Positions 1 through 9,308 of a stretch of 64,000 nt of DNA are shown one piece after another; position 1 is the stretch's first letter, and each line of letters starts with the position of its first letter. Made by a program: the position numbers and the translations under genes. The notes beneath the pieces were generated by a model. The model worked only from the letters and a program-made list of their open reading frames with translations. It did not search any database and was not told where the DNA came from. The DNA comes from Sphingomonas kyeonggiensis (lineage in GTDB: Bacteria > Pseudomonadota > Alphaproteobacteria > Sphingomonadales > Sphingomonadaceae). The stretch spans positions 124,001-188,000 of the forward strand of contig NZ_JACIEH010000001.1 of the NCBI RefSeq assembly GCF_014196745.1, written 5' to 3'.

Positions 1-1431
1 CGCGGTGATGCGGTAGGTCCATTTGTTGTACTCGGCCCCGAGCACGCCTTCCTGGGTGATGAAATTGGGATAGGTGCGGTTGAGTCCGCGCGGGACATAG
101 GCGCCGTGCAGATTGACCATCAGCTTGTGGCGCGCCGCAGCGTCCAGCAGCTTGGCGTACCAGTTGACGATGCCCTGATCGTCCCGGTCCATGAAGTCGA
201 CCTTGATGCCGGCGATGCCCAGGCGGGAATAGAGCGCGAGCGCCTCTTCCATTTGCGCGTCGAGTGCCTGCCAGTTCACCCAGAGCCAGAGGCGGACGCC
301 CTTCTCGCGGGCATAGGCGACGACCTGCTCGAGATCGAATTCCTTGCCCGGACGGGTGACGTCGGCGCCGGGCCGGACGAGACCGCCCCCGCCCGCGCCG
401 GCATACCAGCCCTCGTCGATCGTGGCATATTCGAGCCCGTTTGCGGCGGCGAGATCGATGAAGGCGCGCGCCGTGGCGGTGTTGCTTCCCGGCCTCTCGA
501 CGGCGGCGACGGTCGGGCCGTTCCACCAGTCCCAGGTCGACTTGCCCGGGCGGATCCAGCTGGTGTCCGCCACGCGCGAGGGCGCCGCGAGATTGGTGAC
601 CAGCGTCGACTCGTTGAGCGTGCCCGCGCGGTCGGCGAGCATCACCACGCGCCACGGCGTGACGATCGGCGCGCCGACATGGGTGCGCACCGCCACCCGC
701 TTGTCGTCCAGCACCGGCGAGAGCTTGGCGCGAAGGCCGAGGCCGGCATCCGCCCGCGCAGTCAGGTACATGCCCGAGAAGTCGAGGAGATCGGCCTCGG
801 TCAGCGCGAAGGCCGCGGCGCCGGTCTCGCAGAGGAAGGGCAGATCGAACAGGTTGTGCGGGCGGATCTTCGTCGTGTCGACCGGGTCGTACTCGCCCTC
901 GTGCGCGCTGTCGAAGCGGCCGACGTTGAAGCCCCAGCATTTGAACGCCTTGGGGAAGCGGAACTCGGTCTCCTCGCCGCGGACCAGCGCGGCGGCGGTC
1001 GCGTCCTGGACCGGCAGTACGGTGCGGAACGCCACGCCGTCGTCATAGGCGCGCAGGACCAGGTCCATCCTGCGCTTCGCACCCGTGGTCTCGGCGAGAT
1101 GCAGGGTCAGCGCGTTGTAGTGGTCGCGGGCCTCAGCGGCCTTGCCCGCGACCAGCGGATAGCGGCTATCGGCGGTCGCGCGCTCCTCGCCGGTGATCGC
1201 CATCCCGATGCCGACCAGGCCGCTGTCCAGCCTCAGGCCGATGGGCGAGGGAGCGAGGATCGGCTTGCCGTCGCGCGTCACGCTATAGGTCGGGCGACCC
1301 TGCGCATCGAGCGTGACGGTCACGGTATTGCGGCTGTCCGGCGAGGACAGGGTGACGGCGTCGCTCGCCATGGCCGGTGTGCACAGCGCGATCGGCAGGC
1401 ACGTCGCCGCAGTCATGATCCAGTTGTTCAC
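1..1431 (-). CDS. GH97 family glycoside hydrolase, probable alpha-galactosidase type (3' end off the window)
   Basis: Only the first ~477 codons are present; the gene runs off the left edge. The protein starts with a hydrophobic export signal ending in TPAMA, followed by a GH97-type N-terminal beta-domain (to about residue 290) and the start of the catalytic barrel (TWDWWNGP near 300). Family motifs are KVDFMDRDDQ near residue 410, then NLHGAY, NRTYPN and TQEGVLGAEYNKW near 460. The Asp in VDFMD lies where retaining GH97 alpha-galactosidases (BT1871 type) have their nucleophile, which argues against the inverting SusB type; the exact linkage is inference. GTG at 1431 has GAGAG just upstream; ATG at 1416 is the alternative. 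It is the last visible gene of a leftward set after the S9 peptidase and the DUF5695-like gene, separated from the latter by a hairpin. Confidence 0.85.
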   Translation of the reverse strand, partial: MNNWIMTAATCLPIALCTPAMASDAVTLSSPDSRNTVTVTLDAQGRPTYSVTRDGKPILAPSPIGLRLDSGLVGIGMAITGEERATADSRYPLVAGKAAEARDHYNALTLHLAETTGAKRRMDLVLRAYDDGVAFRTVLPVQDATAAALVRGEETEFRFPKAFKCWGFNVGRFDSAHEGEYDPVDTTKIRPHNLFDLPFLCETGAAAFALTEADLLDFSGMYLTARADAGLGLRAKLSPVLDDKRVAVRTHVGAPIVTPWRVVMLADRAGTLNESTLVTNLAAPSRVADTSWIRPGKSTWDWWNGPTVAAVERPGSNTATARAFIDLAAANGLEYATIDEGWYAGAGGGGLVRPGADVTRPGKEFDLEQVVAYAREKGVRLWLWVNWQALDAQMEEALALYSRLGIAGIKVDFMDRDDQGIVNWYAKLLDAAARHKLMVNLHGAYVPRGLNRTYPNFITQEGVLGAEYNKWTYRITA

Positions 1432-1459
1432 GCTCTCGGTTCCCCAGGATTTTGGCCGG

Positions 1460-1500
1460 CATGGCCGTGTTCCCCGGACGAGAGCGGGAACACGGCCATG
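1460..1500 (-). terminator. 15-bp perfect hairpin between the DUF5695-like and GH97 genes
   Basis: Arms 1460-1474 (CATGGCCGTGTTCCC) and 1486-1500 are perfectly complementary with an 11-nt loop. It lies between the stop of the upstream gene (1508) and the start of GH97 (1431). On the minus strand it is not followed by a clear T-run, so it could be a weak terminator, an attenuator or an mRNA-stabilising stem that lowers GH97 expression relative to the upstream genes. Confidence 0.45.
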
Positions 1501-1507
1501 CACGGGC

Positions 1508-4249
1508 TCAGCGCGGGCTGAGCTTGACGATCGTCGGCGCGGTGCCGAGCGGGATCGTATAGGCGTCACGCTCGAGCGTACCGGTGGAGGGCACGAGCGG
1601 ACGGGCGCCGGTGGTGGTGGTCTCGATCCGCAGGCGTGCGGCTGGCGTGGTCGGCGTCGCCGGATCGAGCGTCACGTTGATCGCGCCGCTGACCGGCGTG
1701 TAGGTGACGTTGGCGATCTTGCCCGCATCGAGCGTGATCCAGGCGCCGGCCGGGGCGACGAACAGCCGCGATCGCGCACCGTCCTTGGGCGCGATCTGCA
1801 CGCCGTCCTTGCCCAGCGTCAGGTCGCCGCCGAAGCCGAGCCAGCCCAGGGTGGGATCGTTGACCAGATAGGTGCCCGCGGTGACGGCATGGCCGTAGAA
1901 GCCCATGCCGTAGTCGCCGCTGATCGGATCCCACTTCATCATGTCGGGCCAGGAGTGGAAGGCAGCCGAGCTGAACCCGTCCTGGGCGATGTTGGTGACC
2001 CCGCCCATCATGCCGCCATAGGCGACGCGCAGCAGGTGCAGGTCCTTGGGGTTCTGGCGATAGGCGGCGAACAGCGGCACGGCGTTGAGCGTCGATCCGT
2101 AATGGTGGATCTGCCGCTCGATCCGCGAATATTTCCCGCCATAGAGGAAGTCCCAATAGCGGCGGGCATTGCCGTTATAGCCCCAGCTCGGGATCGTCGG
2201 GTCATAGCCGAGGATCACTTCCTTGGTGACGTCGGCCTGGGGCTGGTAGCCGAAATAGCGCATCCAGGCATAAACTTCGGGCTGGCCGGTGGAATCCCAC
2301 GGCATTTCCGACCCGAACGGATATTTGAGCGAGCGCCAGTGATCGGCGCGCTGCTTCATCAGCCGCTCCATCTCGGTCGCCTCGGCGGTCAGGCCCTCGC
2401 TCTTCAGGTCCTTGAGGATGTCGACGAACACATCGCCCTCCATCAGGCCGAATTCGGCATAATAGGGCGCGTCGCGCATCATGGCGACGGTGGTGACGTA
2501 CGCCTTGTCGAGATACCAGCGCCAGTCGTGGCGGGTGACCATTCCCGGATGGTTGCGGGCGGTGCGGTAGAGTACCCAATGGCCGATCGCGACGTGCGGG
2601 TAGTTGTAGGCACGGCCGAGGTCGTTGGCGTCCTTCTCCTTCCACGAGGTCCAGGACTGCCACTTCTCCCGGTCCTTGTAGAGGTTCGGGAACTTGACCG
2701 GGTCGTAATAGAACAGGCTCTTCTTGACCGCGCCTGCCTGGGGACCGTCGGCGACCTGGAGGTTGCCGACCACGGTCTCGTTGACCAGCTGCTCGAGCTT
2801 GGCGATCTCGGCGGGATCGGGATTGTCGATCTGCTTCGACATCGCCGCGACCCAGGAGCCGCCGCCGCCCTCGTCGCTCATCCCGGCGACCCAGACGCGC
2901 GGATCCTCGTCGACGATCTTCTTGGTCTCGTTGTCATAGGTCAGGATCGCCGGCGAGCGGCCGAACGGATCGCCCTTGCCCTCGAACCACTGCTTGGTGG
3001 TCGAGAAGCGACCGAGATCCGCCATGGTCTGCTCGAGCGGCTTGGTGACGAAATAGCTGACCGTCTGCACCTGGCCGTCGGCATAGGTGAGGGTCAGGCG
3101 CGCCTGACCCCATTGCTTGCCGTGGACGCTGAGGCGGGCCCAGCCCTTCTGGGTGCCGGCCGGGATGGCCTCGACCGCGCCGGCGGGCCAGCTCTCGATC
3201 TTGCGGATCGCGCTCGGCGCCTTGACGAACAGGGTCGCGGTCTGGTCCTGCGGCACGACATAGCCGGGGATGCCGATGGCGACCGGGCGCTTGTTGGCGA
3301 CCAGCGTGTCCTCGATCGCGCGGATCGAGGGAGACTGGGTCATGCGGACGCCGACCTCGATGGTCTGGCCGGGCGCCAGGGTGCGGCCGGTGGGAGCGTT
3401 CCACTGCTCGCCCGCATCCTTCCACTCGCGATCAGCATAGCCGATGGTGTGGATCGTCCAGTCGTAAAAGCCCTCGGAGGTCTGGCCGCGCTGGCTCTTG
3501 TCGGTGAAGATCGAGCCCTTGGCCTCGCGCGGGTTCTTGAGCGGGGCATAGGCCTCGAGCGGGCTGCCCTGCTCGGGGAGCACCAGCAGGGCCGGGCCGG
3601 CGCCGTTGAGGCGGGTGACCTGCAGATAGCCGGCGTCGCGGCCGATATAGGGATCGACGAAGCTCGCCTCGGCATGCGCCTGGTCGAGGTTGCGATCGGT
3701 GATGATGTTGTCGAACACCATCGGCAGGCCGAGCGCGCCGATCTCGAGCGGTGCCTTGCTGGTGTTGGTGATCCGGAAGCGCAGGCCGAGCAGGCCGGCC
3801 TCGTTCACCCAGCGGCGCTCGACCCTGAACGGCGCGTCGGCGCCCATGCTCGCAGTGATGTCCGCCGCGGCGATCACCTTGCCCGATGCCGGCAGCAGGC
3901 GGATCGGCTTGCGGGCATGGGCCGAGGCGAAGTCGCGCCATTCGCCACCAGGCGCGCGAACGCGCAGGTTGAGGTCGCCGATATGGTTGTAGCCGTCACC
4001 GGCGCGCTCGGGCTCGCGTGCGGTGGGCACGAAGCTGAAGGCCGGCTCCGCGGCGGGCGAGAGGCGCGCCAGCGTCTGGGTGTCGGCGCGCAGCTCGACT
4101 TCGAAGCTGCCGACCTTGTGGGCGGTCTTCTGGATCGGCGCATAGACCGGCTTGGGCTGCTCCTGCGCGATCAGCGCAGTGGAGGACAGGCCGGCGAGGA
4201 GGAGCGCGGCGGGCGCAAGGGTGCGGATCTTGGGCATGGCGGGTCTCAT
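1508..4249 (-). CDS. DUF5695-like secreted protein, putative glycan-active enzyme of unknown specificity
   Basis: A 913-residue protein with an N-terminal signal peptide (KIRTLAPAALLLAGLSSTAL, ending near ALIAQ). The first ~450 residues look like beta-sandwich material; the second half is aromatic-rich and helical (for example WRWYLDKAYVTTVAMMRDAP, then YGFM-type Trp/Tyr clusters), as in alpha/alpha-toroid carbohydrate enzymes. Overall layout and length resemble DUF5695 proteins, for which I know no firm activity. Its ATG overlaps the stop of the S9 peptidase by 4 bp (ATGA), so translation of the two is probably coupled. The context (DPP4-like peptidase upstream, GH97 downstream, hydroxyproline genes nearby) suggests action on the glycan part of a Pro/Hyp-rich glycoprotein. 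The assignment to DUF5695 is by recall of family features, not by search. Confidence 0.65.
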   Translation of the reverse strand: MRPAMPKIRTLAPAALLLAGLSSTALIAQEQPKPVYAPIQKTAHKVGSFEVELRADTQTLARLSPAAEPAFSFVPTAREPERAGDGYNHIGDLNLRVRAPGGEWRDFASAHARKPIRLLPASGKVIAAADITASMGADAPFRVERRWVNEAGLLGLRFRITNTSKAPLEIGALGLPMVFDNIITDRNLDQAHAEASFVDPYIGRDAGYLQVTRLNGAGPALLVLPEQGSPLEAYAPLKNPREAKGSIFTDKSQRGQTSEGFYDWTIHTIGYADREWKDAGEQWNAPTGRTLAPGQTIEVGVRMTQSPSIRAIEDTLVANKRPVAIGIPGYVVPQDQTATLFVKAPSAIRKIESWPAGAVEAIPAGTQKGWARLSVHGKQWGQARLTLTYADGQVQTVSYFVTKPLEQTMADLGRFSTTKQWFEGKGDPFGRSPAILTYDNETKKIVDEDPRVWVAGMSDEGGGGSWVAAMSKQIDNPDPAEIAKLEQLVNETVVGNLQVADGPQAGAVKKSLFYYDPVKFPNLYKDREKWQSWTSWKEKDANDLGRAYNYPHVAIGHWVLYRTARNHPGMVTRHDWRWYLDKAYVTTVAMMRDAPYYAEFGLMEGDVFVDILKDLKSEGLTAEATEMERLMKQRADHWRSLKYPFGSEMPWDSTGQPEVYAWMRYFGYQPQADVTKEVILGYDPTIPSWGYNGNARRYWDFLYGGKYSRIERQIHHYGSTLNAVPLFAAYRQNPKDLHLLRVAYGGMMGGVTNIAQDGFSSAAFHSWPDMMKWDPISGDYGMGFYGHAVTAGTYLVNDPTLGWLGFGGDLTLGKDGVQIAPKDGARSRLFVAPAGAWITLDAGKIANVTYTPVSGAINVTLDPATPTTPAARLRIETTTTGARPLVPSTGTLERDAYTIPLGTAPTIVKLSPR

Positions 4250-6618
4250 TTCGTGGCTGCGCCGATCGCCGGCGTGGCAGGGGCGGGTGCCGGCGCCGGT
4301 TCAGGCAGTGGCAGCACCGGCGGCTTCTCGTCCAGAAGGTTGCGGGTGAAATAGTCGCGAAGCTTGCGCCAGAAGAAGGGCTGGGCGACGCGGTGGGTGG
4401 TATTGGGCAGGATCACCAGGTCGACGTCGCGCCCTTCGGTGATCAGCGCATTGGCCAGGCGCAGGCTCTCGGTGACGGGGACATTGTCGTCGATGTCGCC
4501 ATGGATGAGCAGCAGCTTGCCGGTGAGGTTCTTCGCCACCGACATGTTGGAGTTGCGCTCCCACACTGCCGGATCGGGATTGCCCATCGAGACTTCGGGC
4601 CACCAGGCCTTGTCGAGCCGCAGGTCGTGATTGCCCGACGAGGCGACGGCGACCTTGAAGAAGTTGGGGCGGCGCAGGACGAAGCGCGCGGCGTCATAGC
4701 CGCCGGCCGATCCGCCATAGACGCCCACACGGGTGGCATCGACGTACGGATACTTCGCCGCGATCTGACGGATCATCGCGATGTGATCATCCAGGCCGAC
4801 TTCGCCGAGATTCTGGTAGGCGGGCAGGCGGAAGGCCTGGCCGCGGCGCGAGGTGCCGGTGCCGTCGATGCTGACCACGATCGCGCCGATCTGCGCGACG
4901 CTGCCGGCACCGGCGGTGAGCGTGCCGCGCCAGTCGGTGGGCACGTTGGTCGTCGTCGGGCCGGTATAGACCGCGTCGATGATCGGATAGCTGCGCTTCG
5001 GATCGAAGTTCGCCGGGCGCCAGATCATGCCGTAGAGCGGGGTCTTGCCGTCGGCGGCGACGCCCTGGAAGGGTTCGGGCGCGGTATAACCGGTCGCGAA
5101 CAGCGCGCTGGCATCGGCGCGGGCGAGCTCGGCGACGATCCGGCCGTCCGTCGCGTCGCGCAGCACGGTGCGGGTCGGCACGGTCGGGCTCGACATCGCG
5201 TCGAGGAACCATTTGCCGTCGGGCGAGACCTGGACCTGATGGTCCAGCGGTTCCGGCGTCAGCAGCTTCGCCGGCGTCCCGTCCATCGCGATGCGGTACA
5301 GCGACTGGTAATAGGGATTGCGGTCATGCTCGCGGCCTACGCCGGTGATGAGCATGGTCTTCTGCGCGCCGTCGATATGGTCGACGCCCAGCACTTCCCA
5401 TTCGCCGCGGGTGATCGCGATGCCGCCATCCGGATCCTGGGGGCGGACGAGATAGAGCTGCGCCCAGCCGGTACGTTCGGACACGCTGAGCTCGCCGCCG
5501 AGTTCGGGCGCCGAACGCAGGAAGCTCGACGTCACGGTGACGAGCGGCTTCACCGCCTCGCGCGCGGTGACCACCGCCTTGCCGGTCTTCGGATCGGCCT
5601 CGTAGACGACAAGCTGGCCATAGCCACGCTCGGTCCACTGCACGCGGGCCTTGTTGCCCGACCAGCCGAGATCCGGCGGCGAAGGGTAGAGGATCGATTC
5701 CGACGGGATGTCCAGCGGCACGGGCTTGGCCTTGCCGTCGCGGATCGCCGCCTCGACATCAATCGCGAGCCGTGTCGCCTGGGGCAGCTTGGCCGCGCCG
5801 GCGAGCGGATACACATATTTGAAGCTGCGCGGATAGAAGCTGCCCGGCGGGTTCTCCTGGGTGATCGAGAGCTTCTCGACCCCGCGTGTGTCGAGCCGCC
5901 AGGTGAGGATCTGGCGGCTGTCGGGGGACCAGCTCACCGATACCGGCATGTCCGGCTCCTCGGTGCCGGCCTTCAATATGTCGGCGAGCTGCGGGATGCT
6001 GCGGCCATAGGGCTGTTCGCGGGTGCCGTCCGTGGTCAGCGCGGTCTCGCGGCCCGATTTGCGGTCGCGCGCGAACAGGTTGAAGTCGCGGGCGATGACT
6101 TCGAACCGGCCATCTGGCGACACGGCGCCTTCGCCTTCGGGGTCGCCCTTGGCGGCCTCGACCAGCGTCTGGGCGGTGGTGAGGGTCCAGCGCTTGTCGG
6201 CCAGGCCGAAGCTGAGCGTGGAGTCCTTGGTGTTGTAGTCGAGCCCCTGCAGCCACAGCGCGGCGGAATCGACTTCCTTGCCGGTGGCCGCGGCGAGCAG
6301 CTGGGCGAGCTTCGCTTCATTGACGACGCTGCGCACTTCGCCGGTGGCGAGGTTGCGATAGATGATGTCGCGCTTGCCCTGGTTGCCGAGCCGGTAAAGG
6401 ATGCCCGATCCGTCCTGGGTGAAGCCGGCGTCCAGGTTCGCGTTCACGATCAGCTTGTCGATCTGCGGCCGCAGATAGCGATCCGCGCGCGCATAGCGTT
6501 CGGTGACGGCCGGCGCGGGGCTCGGAGTCGGATTCGGTGTAGGGTCCGCGTTCGCCGTGACCGTGATGGCCAGCAGCGTCCCCGCCAGCAATCGTGCAGC
6601 AAATTGTCTGTTATGCAT
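4246..6618 (-). CDS. S9 family prolyl peptidase, dipeptidyl-peptidase IV-like, exported
   Basis: A 790-residue serine peptidase with a signal peptide (cleavage expected near TANA, residue 24), a seven- or eight-bladed beta-propeller region (residues ~50-510, e.g. VSWSPDSRQILTWRLD) and a C-terminal alpha/beta hydrolase domain. The catalytic triad is visible: Ser637 in GGSAGG, Asp710/711 in HGDIDDNVP and His742 in NTTHRVAQPFF. The order and spacing match DPP4/S9B enzymes, which remove Xaa-Pro dipeptides from N-termini. It probably works in the periplasm. ATG 6618 is chosen because it opens the signal peptide; the reading frame stays open far upstream but overlaps a divergent regulator. First gene of a leftward operon, 53 bp downstream of a palindromic operator. 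Pro-rich C-terminal tail (residues 765-785). Confidence 0.9.
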   Translation of the reverse strand: MHNRQFAARLLAGTLLAITVTANADPTPNPTPSPAPAVTERYARADRYLRPQIDKLIVNANLDAGFTQDGSGILYRLGNQGKRDIIYRNLATGEVRSVVNEAKLAQLLAAATGKEVDSAALWLQGLDYNTKDSTLSFGLADKRWTLTTAQTLVEAAKGDPEGEGAVSPDGRFEVIARDFNLFARDRKSGRETALTTDGTREQPYGRSIPQLADILKAGTEEPDMPVSVSWSPDSRQILTWRLDTRGVEKLSITQENPPGSFYPRSFKYVYPLAGAAKLPQATRLAIDVEAAIRDGKAKPVPLDIPSESILYPSPPDLGWSGNKARVQWTERGYGQLVVYEADPKTGKAVVTAREAVKPLVTVTSSFLRSAPELGGELSVSERTGWAQLYLVRPQDPDGGIAITRGEWEVLGVDHIDGAQKTMLITGVGREHDRNPYYQSLYRIAMDGTPAKLLTPEPLDHQVQVSPDGKWFLDAMSSPTVPTRTVLRDATDGRIVAELARADASALFATGYTAPEPFQGVAADGKTPLYGMIWRPANFDPKRSYPIIDAVYTGPTTTNVPTDWRGTLTAGAGSVAQIGAIVVSIDGTGTSRRGQAFRLPAYQNLGEVGLDDHIAMIRQIAAKYPYVDATRVGVYGGSAGGYDAARFVLRRPNFFKVAVASSGNHDLRLDKAWWPEVSMGNPDPAVWERNSNMSVAKNLTGKLLLIHGDIDDNVPVTESLRLANALITEGRDVDLVILPNTTHRVAQPFFWRKLRDYFTRNLLDEKPPVLPLPEPAPAPAPATPAIGAATK

Positions 6619-6670
6619 GTCGCCTCCCGGACCCGATGCATAACCAGCATGGTCGGCTGCCTCAACAAAA

Positions 6671-6685
6671 ATTATACCGTATAAT
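6671..6685. promoter_or_regulatory. Palindromic operator A (GTATAC-type regulon site)
   Basis: ATTATACCGTATAAT is a perfect palindrome around a single central base. It lies between the divergent S9 peptidase and GntR regulator genes. On the minus strand it contains TATACGGTAT, exactly shared with the site at 33401-33416. This is the likely autoregulatory site of the adjacent FadR-type regulator. Confidence 0.65.
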
Positions 6686-6745
6686 GTACGACGCTTGCAA
6701 TCATTCCGGGTTGGGATAGGTTTCCCGACCAAGGAGAGCAAAGAC

Positions 6746-7507
6746 GTGGCTTCGCCACCATCCCACTCGCACATCCGGACCGGCGCGCTGATACAGAGCA
6801 AGAGCGCGCAGCGGTTCAAGGGGTCCCTCGCCCAGCAGCTTGCGGTCCAGATTCTCTCGGGCGTGCTGCCGGAGGGGCATGTCTTCCCCAGCGAGATCCA
6901 ATATGCCGACCAGATCGGCATCTCCCGCTCGGCCCTGCGCGAGGCGCTGCGCATGCTCGCGGCCAAGGGGCTGGTGGAAAGCTGGCCCAAGGCAGGCACG
7001 CGCGTTGCGCCGCGAAGGCAATGGAGTCTGCTCGATCCCGACCTCCTCGCCTGGCAGTTCGAGTCGGAGCCGAGCCTGAAGTTCGTCCGCGATCTCTTCG
7101 AACTGCGCATGGTGGTGGAGCCCACTGCGGCGTCGTTCGCGGCGGAGCGGCGATCGGATGCGCAGGTGGTGGAAATGCGCACCGCGCTCGCGGAGATGGC
7201 GCTGCACGGACTCGCGACCGAGAAGGGGCGCTTCGCCGACCAGCGTTTCCACATGATCATGCTCGAGGCGACGCAGAATGATGCAATGATCGCGCTGGCG
7301 AGCTCGATCATGGCGGCGATCGCCTGGACGACGATCTACAAGCAGCGTGATCGCGAGTTGCCGCGCGACCCCATCCCCGACCATCGCTCCTTGCTGGATG
7401 CGATCGCCGCGCGTGACGTTGCGGGGTCGCGCGGCGCGATGACCGAGTTGGTCCGGCTTGCCCTCGCCGATACCGAGGTTTCGCTGCGGGGTGGCGAGGG
7501 CGACTGA
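6746..7507 (+). CDS. GntR/FadR-family (FCD domain) transcriptional regulator
   Basis: About 253 residues. The N-terminal winged helix (residues ~20-85: LAQQLAVQILSGVLPEGHVF ... SRSALREALRMLAAKGLVES) is typical of GntR regulators. The C-terminal helical FCD ligand domain (LFELRMVVEPTAASFAAERR, HDR-like DQRFHMIML, DHRSLLDAIAARD) carries the His/Asp residues that usually bind a metal and an organic acid. GTG at 6746 is preferred because AAGGAG sits 9 bp upstream; an in-frame ATG at 6695 lies next to the operator. Divergent from the S9 peptidase across operator A. It is the best candidate for the protein that reads the GTATAC palindromes in front of most operons of this locus; the effector could be an intermediate of arabinose or hydroxyproline breakdown (inference). 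Confidence 0.88.
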   Translation: MASPPSHSHIRTGALIQSKSAQRFKGSLAQQLAVQILSGVLPEGHVFPSEIQYADQIGISRSALREALRMLAAKGLVESWPKAGTRVAPRRQWSLLDPDLLAWQFESEPSLKFVRDLFELRMVVEPTAASFAAERRSDAQVVEMRTALAEMALHGLATEKGRFADQRFHMIMLEATQNDAMIALASSIMAAIAWTTIYKQRDRELPRDPIPDHRSLLDAIAARDVAGSRGAMTELVRLALADTEVSLRGGEGD

Positions 7508-7601
7508 TCGTCCGCTCTGGCCAGTGCTGTATTCTTCCGGTTGCACGCCAAGCTTCCAACGAGCGGGTTGACGGTGTCGGGGTCCTATTGCAAAGATAAG
7601 A

Positions 7602-7613
7602 ATCGTATACGGT
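7602..7613. promoter_or_regulatory. Palindromic operator B upstream of the KGSA dehydrogenase gene
   Basis: ATCGTATACGGT, sharing the GTATAC core with the other sites. It ends 18 bp before the GTG start and lies immediately upstream of the AAGGAG ribosome-binding site, a position suited to repression. Confidence 0.6.
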
Positions 7614-7631
7614 CGGGCTAAGGAGAGTATT

Positions 7632-9212
7632 GTGGTCGAGATTACCGGAGCCATTTTGATCGGGGCGGATGCGCATCCGGCGAGTGGCGGCACCTTCGAT
7701 GCGGTGAATCCGGCGACCGGCGAGACGATCGCCCCCGCCTTTGCCGAGGCCGGGCCGGCTGATGTTGATGCGGCATGCGCGCTCGCGGCCCAGGCCTTTG
7801 ACAGCTTCAGCGAGCTGGCGCCCGAGGCCCGCGCCCAGTTCCTCGACGCGGTCGCCGACGGCATCGCCGCGATCGGCGACGCCCTGACCGATCGTGCGAT
7901 GGCGGAGACCGGCCTGCCGCGTCCGCGGCTGGAAGGCGAGCGCGGGCGCACGATCGGCCAGCTCAGGCTGTTCGCGAGCGTGGTGCGCGAAGGCGCCTGG
8001 CTCGACGTGACCATCGACACCGCGCTTCCGGAACGCGCGATCCCGCGCCCCGATCTGCGCCGCCGCAATGTCGCGCTGGGGCCGGTCGCGGTGTTCGGCG
8101 CTTCGAATTTCCCGCTCGCCTTCTCGGTGGCGGGTGGCGACACGGCCTCGGCCTTCGCGGCGGGGTGCCCGGTCGTGGTCAAGGGCCATCCGGCGCATCC
8201 GGGCACCGGCGAGCTGGTCGCGCGGGCGATCCAGCAGGCGGTGAAGGCCTGCGGGCTGCATCCCGGCGTCTTCTCCTATCTGCCGGGCACGACCAACGAA
8301 CTCGGCGGCGCACTGGTGGCGGACCCGCGGATCAAGGCGGTGGGATTCACCGGCTCGCGCGGCGGCGGGCTCGCGCTCGTGCGCATCGCGGCGGGGCGCG
8401 AGGAGCCGATTCCGGTCTATGCGGAGATGTCCAGCATCAACCCGGTGATCCTGTTCCCCGAGGCCGCCCGTTCGCGCGGCGAGACGCTGGGCGCGGCCTT
8501 CATCCAGTCGCTGACGATGGGCGCCGGGCAGTTCTGCACCAATCCCGGGCTGGTCATCGCCTTCGAAGGCAGCGACCTCGACGCCTTCATCGCCTCGGCG
8601 GCAACCGCACTGGGCGCCAGCCCCGCCCAGCAGATGCTGAGCCCGGCAATCCACGCCAATTTCCGCAAGGGCGTCGATGCACTCGCGTCGCATTCGGCGG
8701 TGAAGATGGTCGCGCGCGGCCTGGTGGGCGAGGGTGTCAACCAGGCGCAGGGTGCATTGTTCGTCGCCGACGCGGATGCGTTCGAAGCGGACAGAGCGCT
8801 TTCGCATGAAGTGTTCGGTTCTTCGTCGATTATCGTGCGGATCAAGGATGCTGCGGAGATCGCGGGGCTGATCGCGGGGCTGGAGGGCCAGCTGACCGCT
8901 ACCTTGCTGTTCGACGAGGCGGACGAGGCACTGGTCGCGCCGCTGATCCCGCTGCTCGCCGGCAAGGCCGGGCGCATCCTCGCCAATGGCTGGCCGACCG
9001 GCGTCGAGGTGAGCCACGCGATGGTGCATGGCGGGCCCTTCCCGGCGACCAGCGACAGCCGGACCACCTCGGTCGGTGCGCTGGCGATCGACCGGTTCCT
9101 GCGGCCCGTGTGCTACCAGAACCTGCCGGACCGGCTGCTGCCGGACGCCCTGCGGCAAGACAATCCCTACAAGGTCGCGCGTCGTGTCGACGGCGCGATG
9201 ACCAAGGCCTGA
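7632..9212 (+). CDS. Alpha-ketoglutaric semialdehyde dehydrogenase (2,5-dioxopentanoate dehydrogenase)
   Basis: A 526-residue aldehyde dehydrogenase of the KGSADH branch, which oxidises 2-oxoglutarate semialdehyde to 2-oxoglutarate with NAD(P)+. Seen: [16 protein letters not shown] with Asn159, Lys184 in [12 protein letters not shown], Glu265 in AEMSSINPV and catalytic Cys302 in [10 protein letters not shown]. The HPAHPGT and AEMSSINPV motifs and the length are typical of this subgroup rather than of general ALDHs. GTG start with AAGGAG 8 bp upstream. It has its own operator (7602-7613) and a downstream hairpin, so it looks like a single-gene unit. It would be the last step for both hydroxyproline and oxidative L-arabinose degradation. 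Cytoplasmic. Confidence 0.9.
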   Translation: MVEITGAILIGADAHPASGGTFDAVNPATGETIAPAFAEAGPADVDAACALAAQAFDSFSELAPEARAQFLDAVADGIAAIGDALTDRAMAETGLPRPRLEGERGRTIGQLRLFASVVREGAWLDVTIDTALPERAIPRPDLRRRNVALGPVAVFGASNFPLAFSVAGGDTASAFAAGCPVVVKGHPAHPGTGELVARAIQQAVKACGLHPGVFSYLPGTTNELGGALVADPRIKAVGFTGSRGGGLALVRIAAGREEPIPVYAEMSSINPVILFPEAARSRGETLGAAFIQSLTMGAGQFCTNPGLVIAFEGSDLDAFIASAATALGASPAQQMLSPAIHANFRKGVDALASHSAVKMVARGLVGEGVNQAQGALFVADADAFEADRALSHEVFGSSSIIVRIKDAAEIAGLIAGLEGQLTATLLFDEADEALVAPLIPLLAGKAGRILANGWPTGVEVSHAMVHGGPFPATSDSRTTSVGALAIDRFLRPVCYQNLPDRLLPDALRQDNPYKVARRVDGAMTKA

Positions 9213-9219
9213 GGCGCTT

Positions 9220-9256
9220 TCCTCGCGGCAGACCCGGACAGCCTGCCGCGAGGATT
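9220..9256 (+). terminator. Hairpin after the KGSA dehydrogenase gene
   Basis: Perfect 12-bp stem (9220-9231 TCCTCGCGGCAG with 9243-9254), 11-nt loop, followed by TT. It sits just before the operator and promoter area of the next operon. The short T-run makes it a moderate candidate. Confidence 0.6.
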
Positions 9257-9278
9257 GACGCCCCCGATTACCAGGCGT

Positions 9279-9293
9279 AATCGTATACCATAT
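9279..9293. promoter_or_regulatory. Palindromic operator C upstream of the beta-L-arabinofuranosidase operon
   Basis: AATCGTATACCATAT, with the common GTATAC core and the outer AT/TAT positions. It ends 16 bp before the chosen ATG (9309), directly upstream of GGAGAG. Confidence 0.6.
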
Positions 9294-9308
9294 CCATTGG
9301 AGAGCGTG

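Noticed and set aside
1313..4354. Very long plus-strand open frame opposite the DUF5695-like gene
   Set aside because: It is an antisense shadow of a well-supported gene in GC-rich DNA; the product is a low-complexity, Arg/Gly/Ala/Asp-rich sequence without family features or ribosome-binding site.
6619..7311. Upstream extension of the S9 peptidase frame
   Set aside because: The frame is open but overlaps the divergent GntR gene; a proper signal peptide begins at ATG 6618.
9255..9308. Earlier in-frame ATG for the beta-L-arabinofuranosidase
   Set aside because: It would place the operator (9279-9293) inside the coding region, lacks a ribosome-binding site and hides the Tat signal. ATG 9309 with GGAGAG is better.
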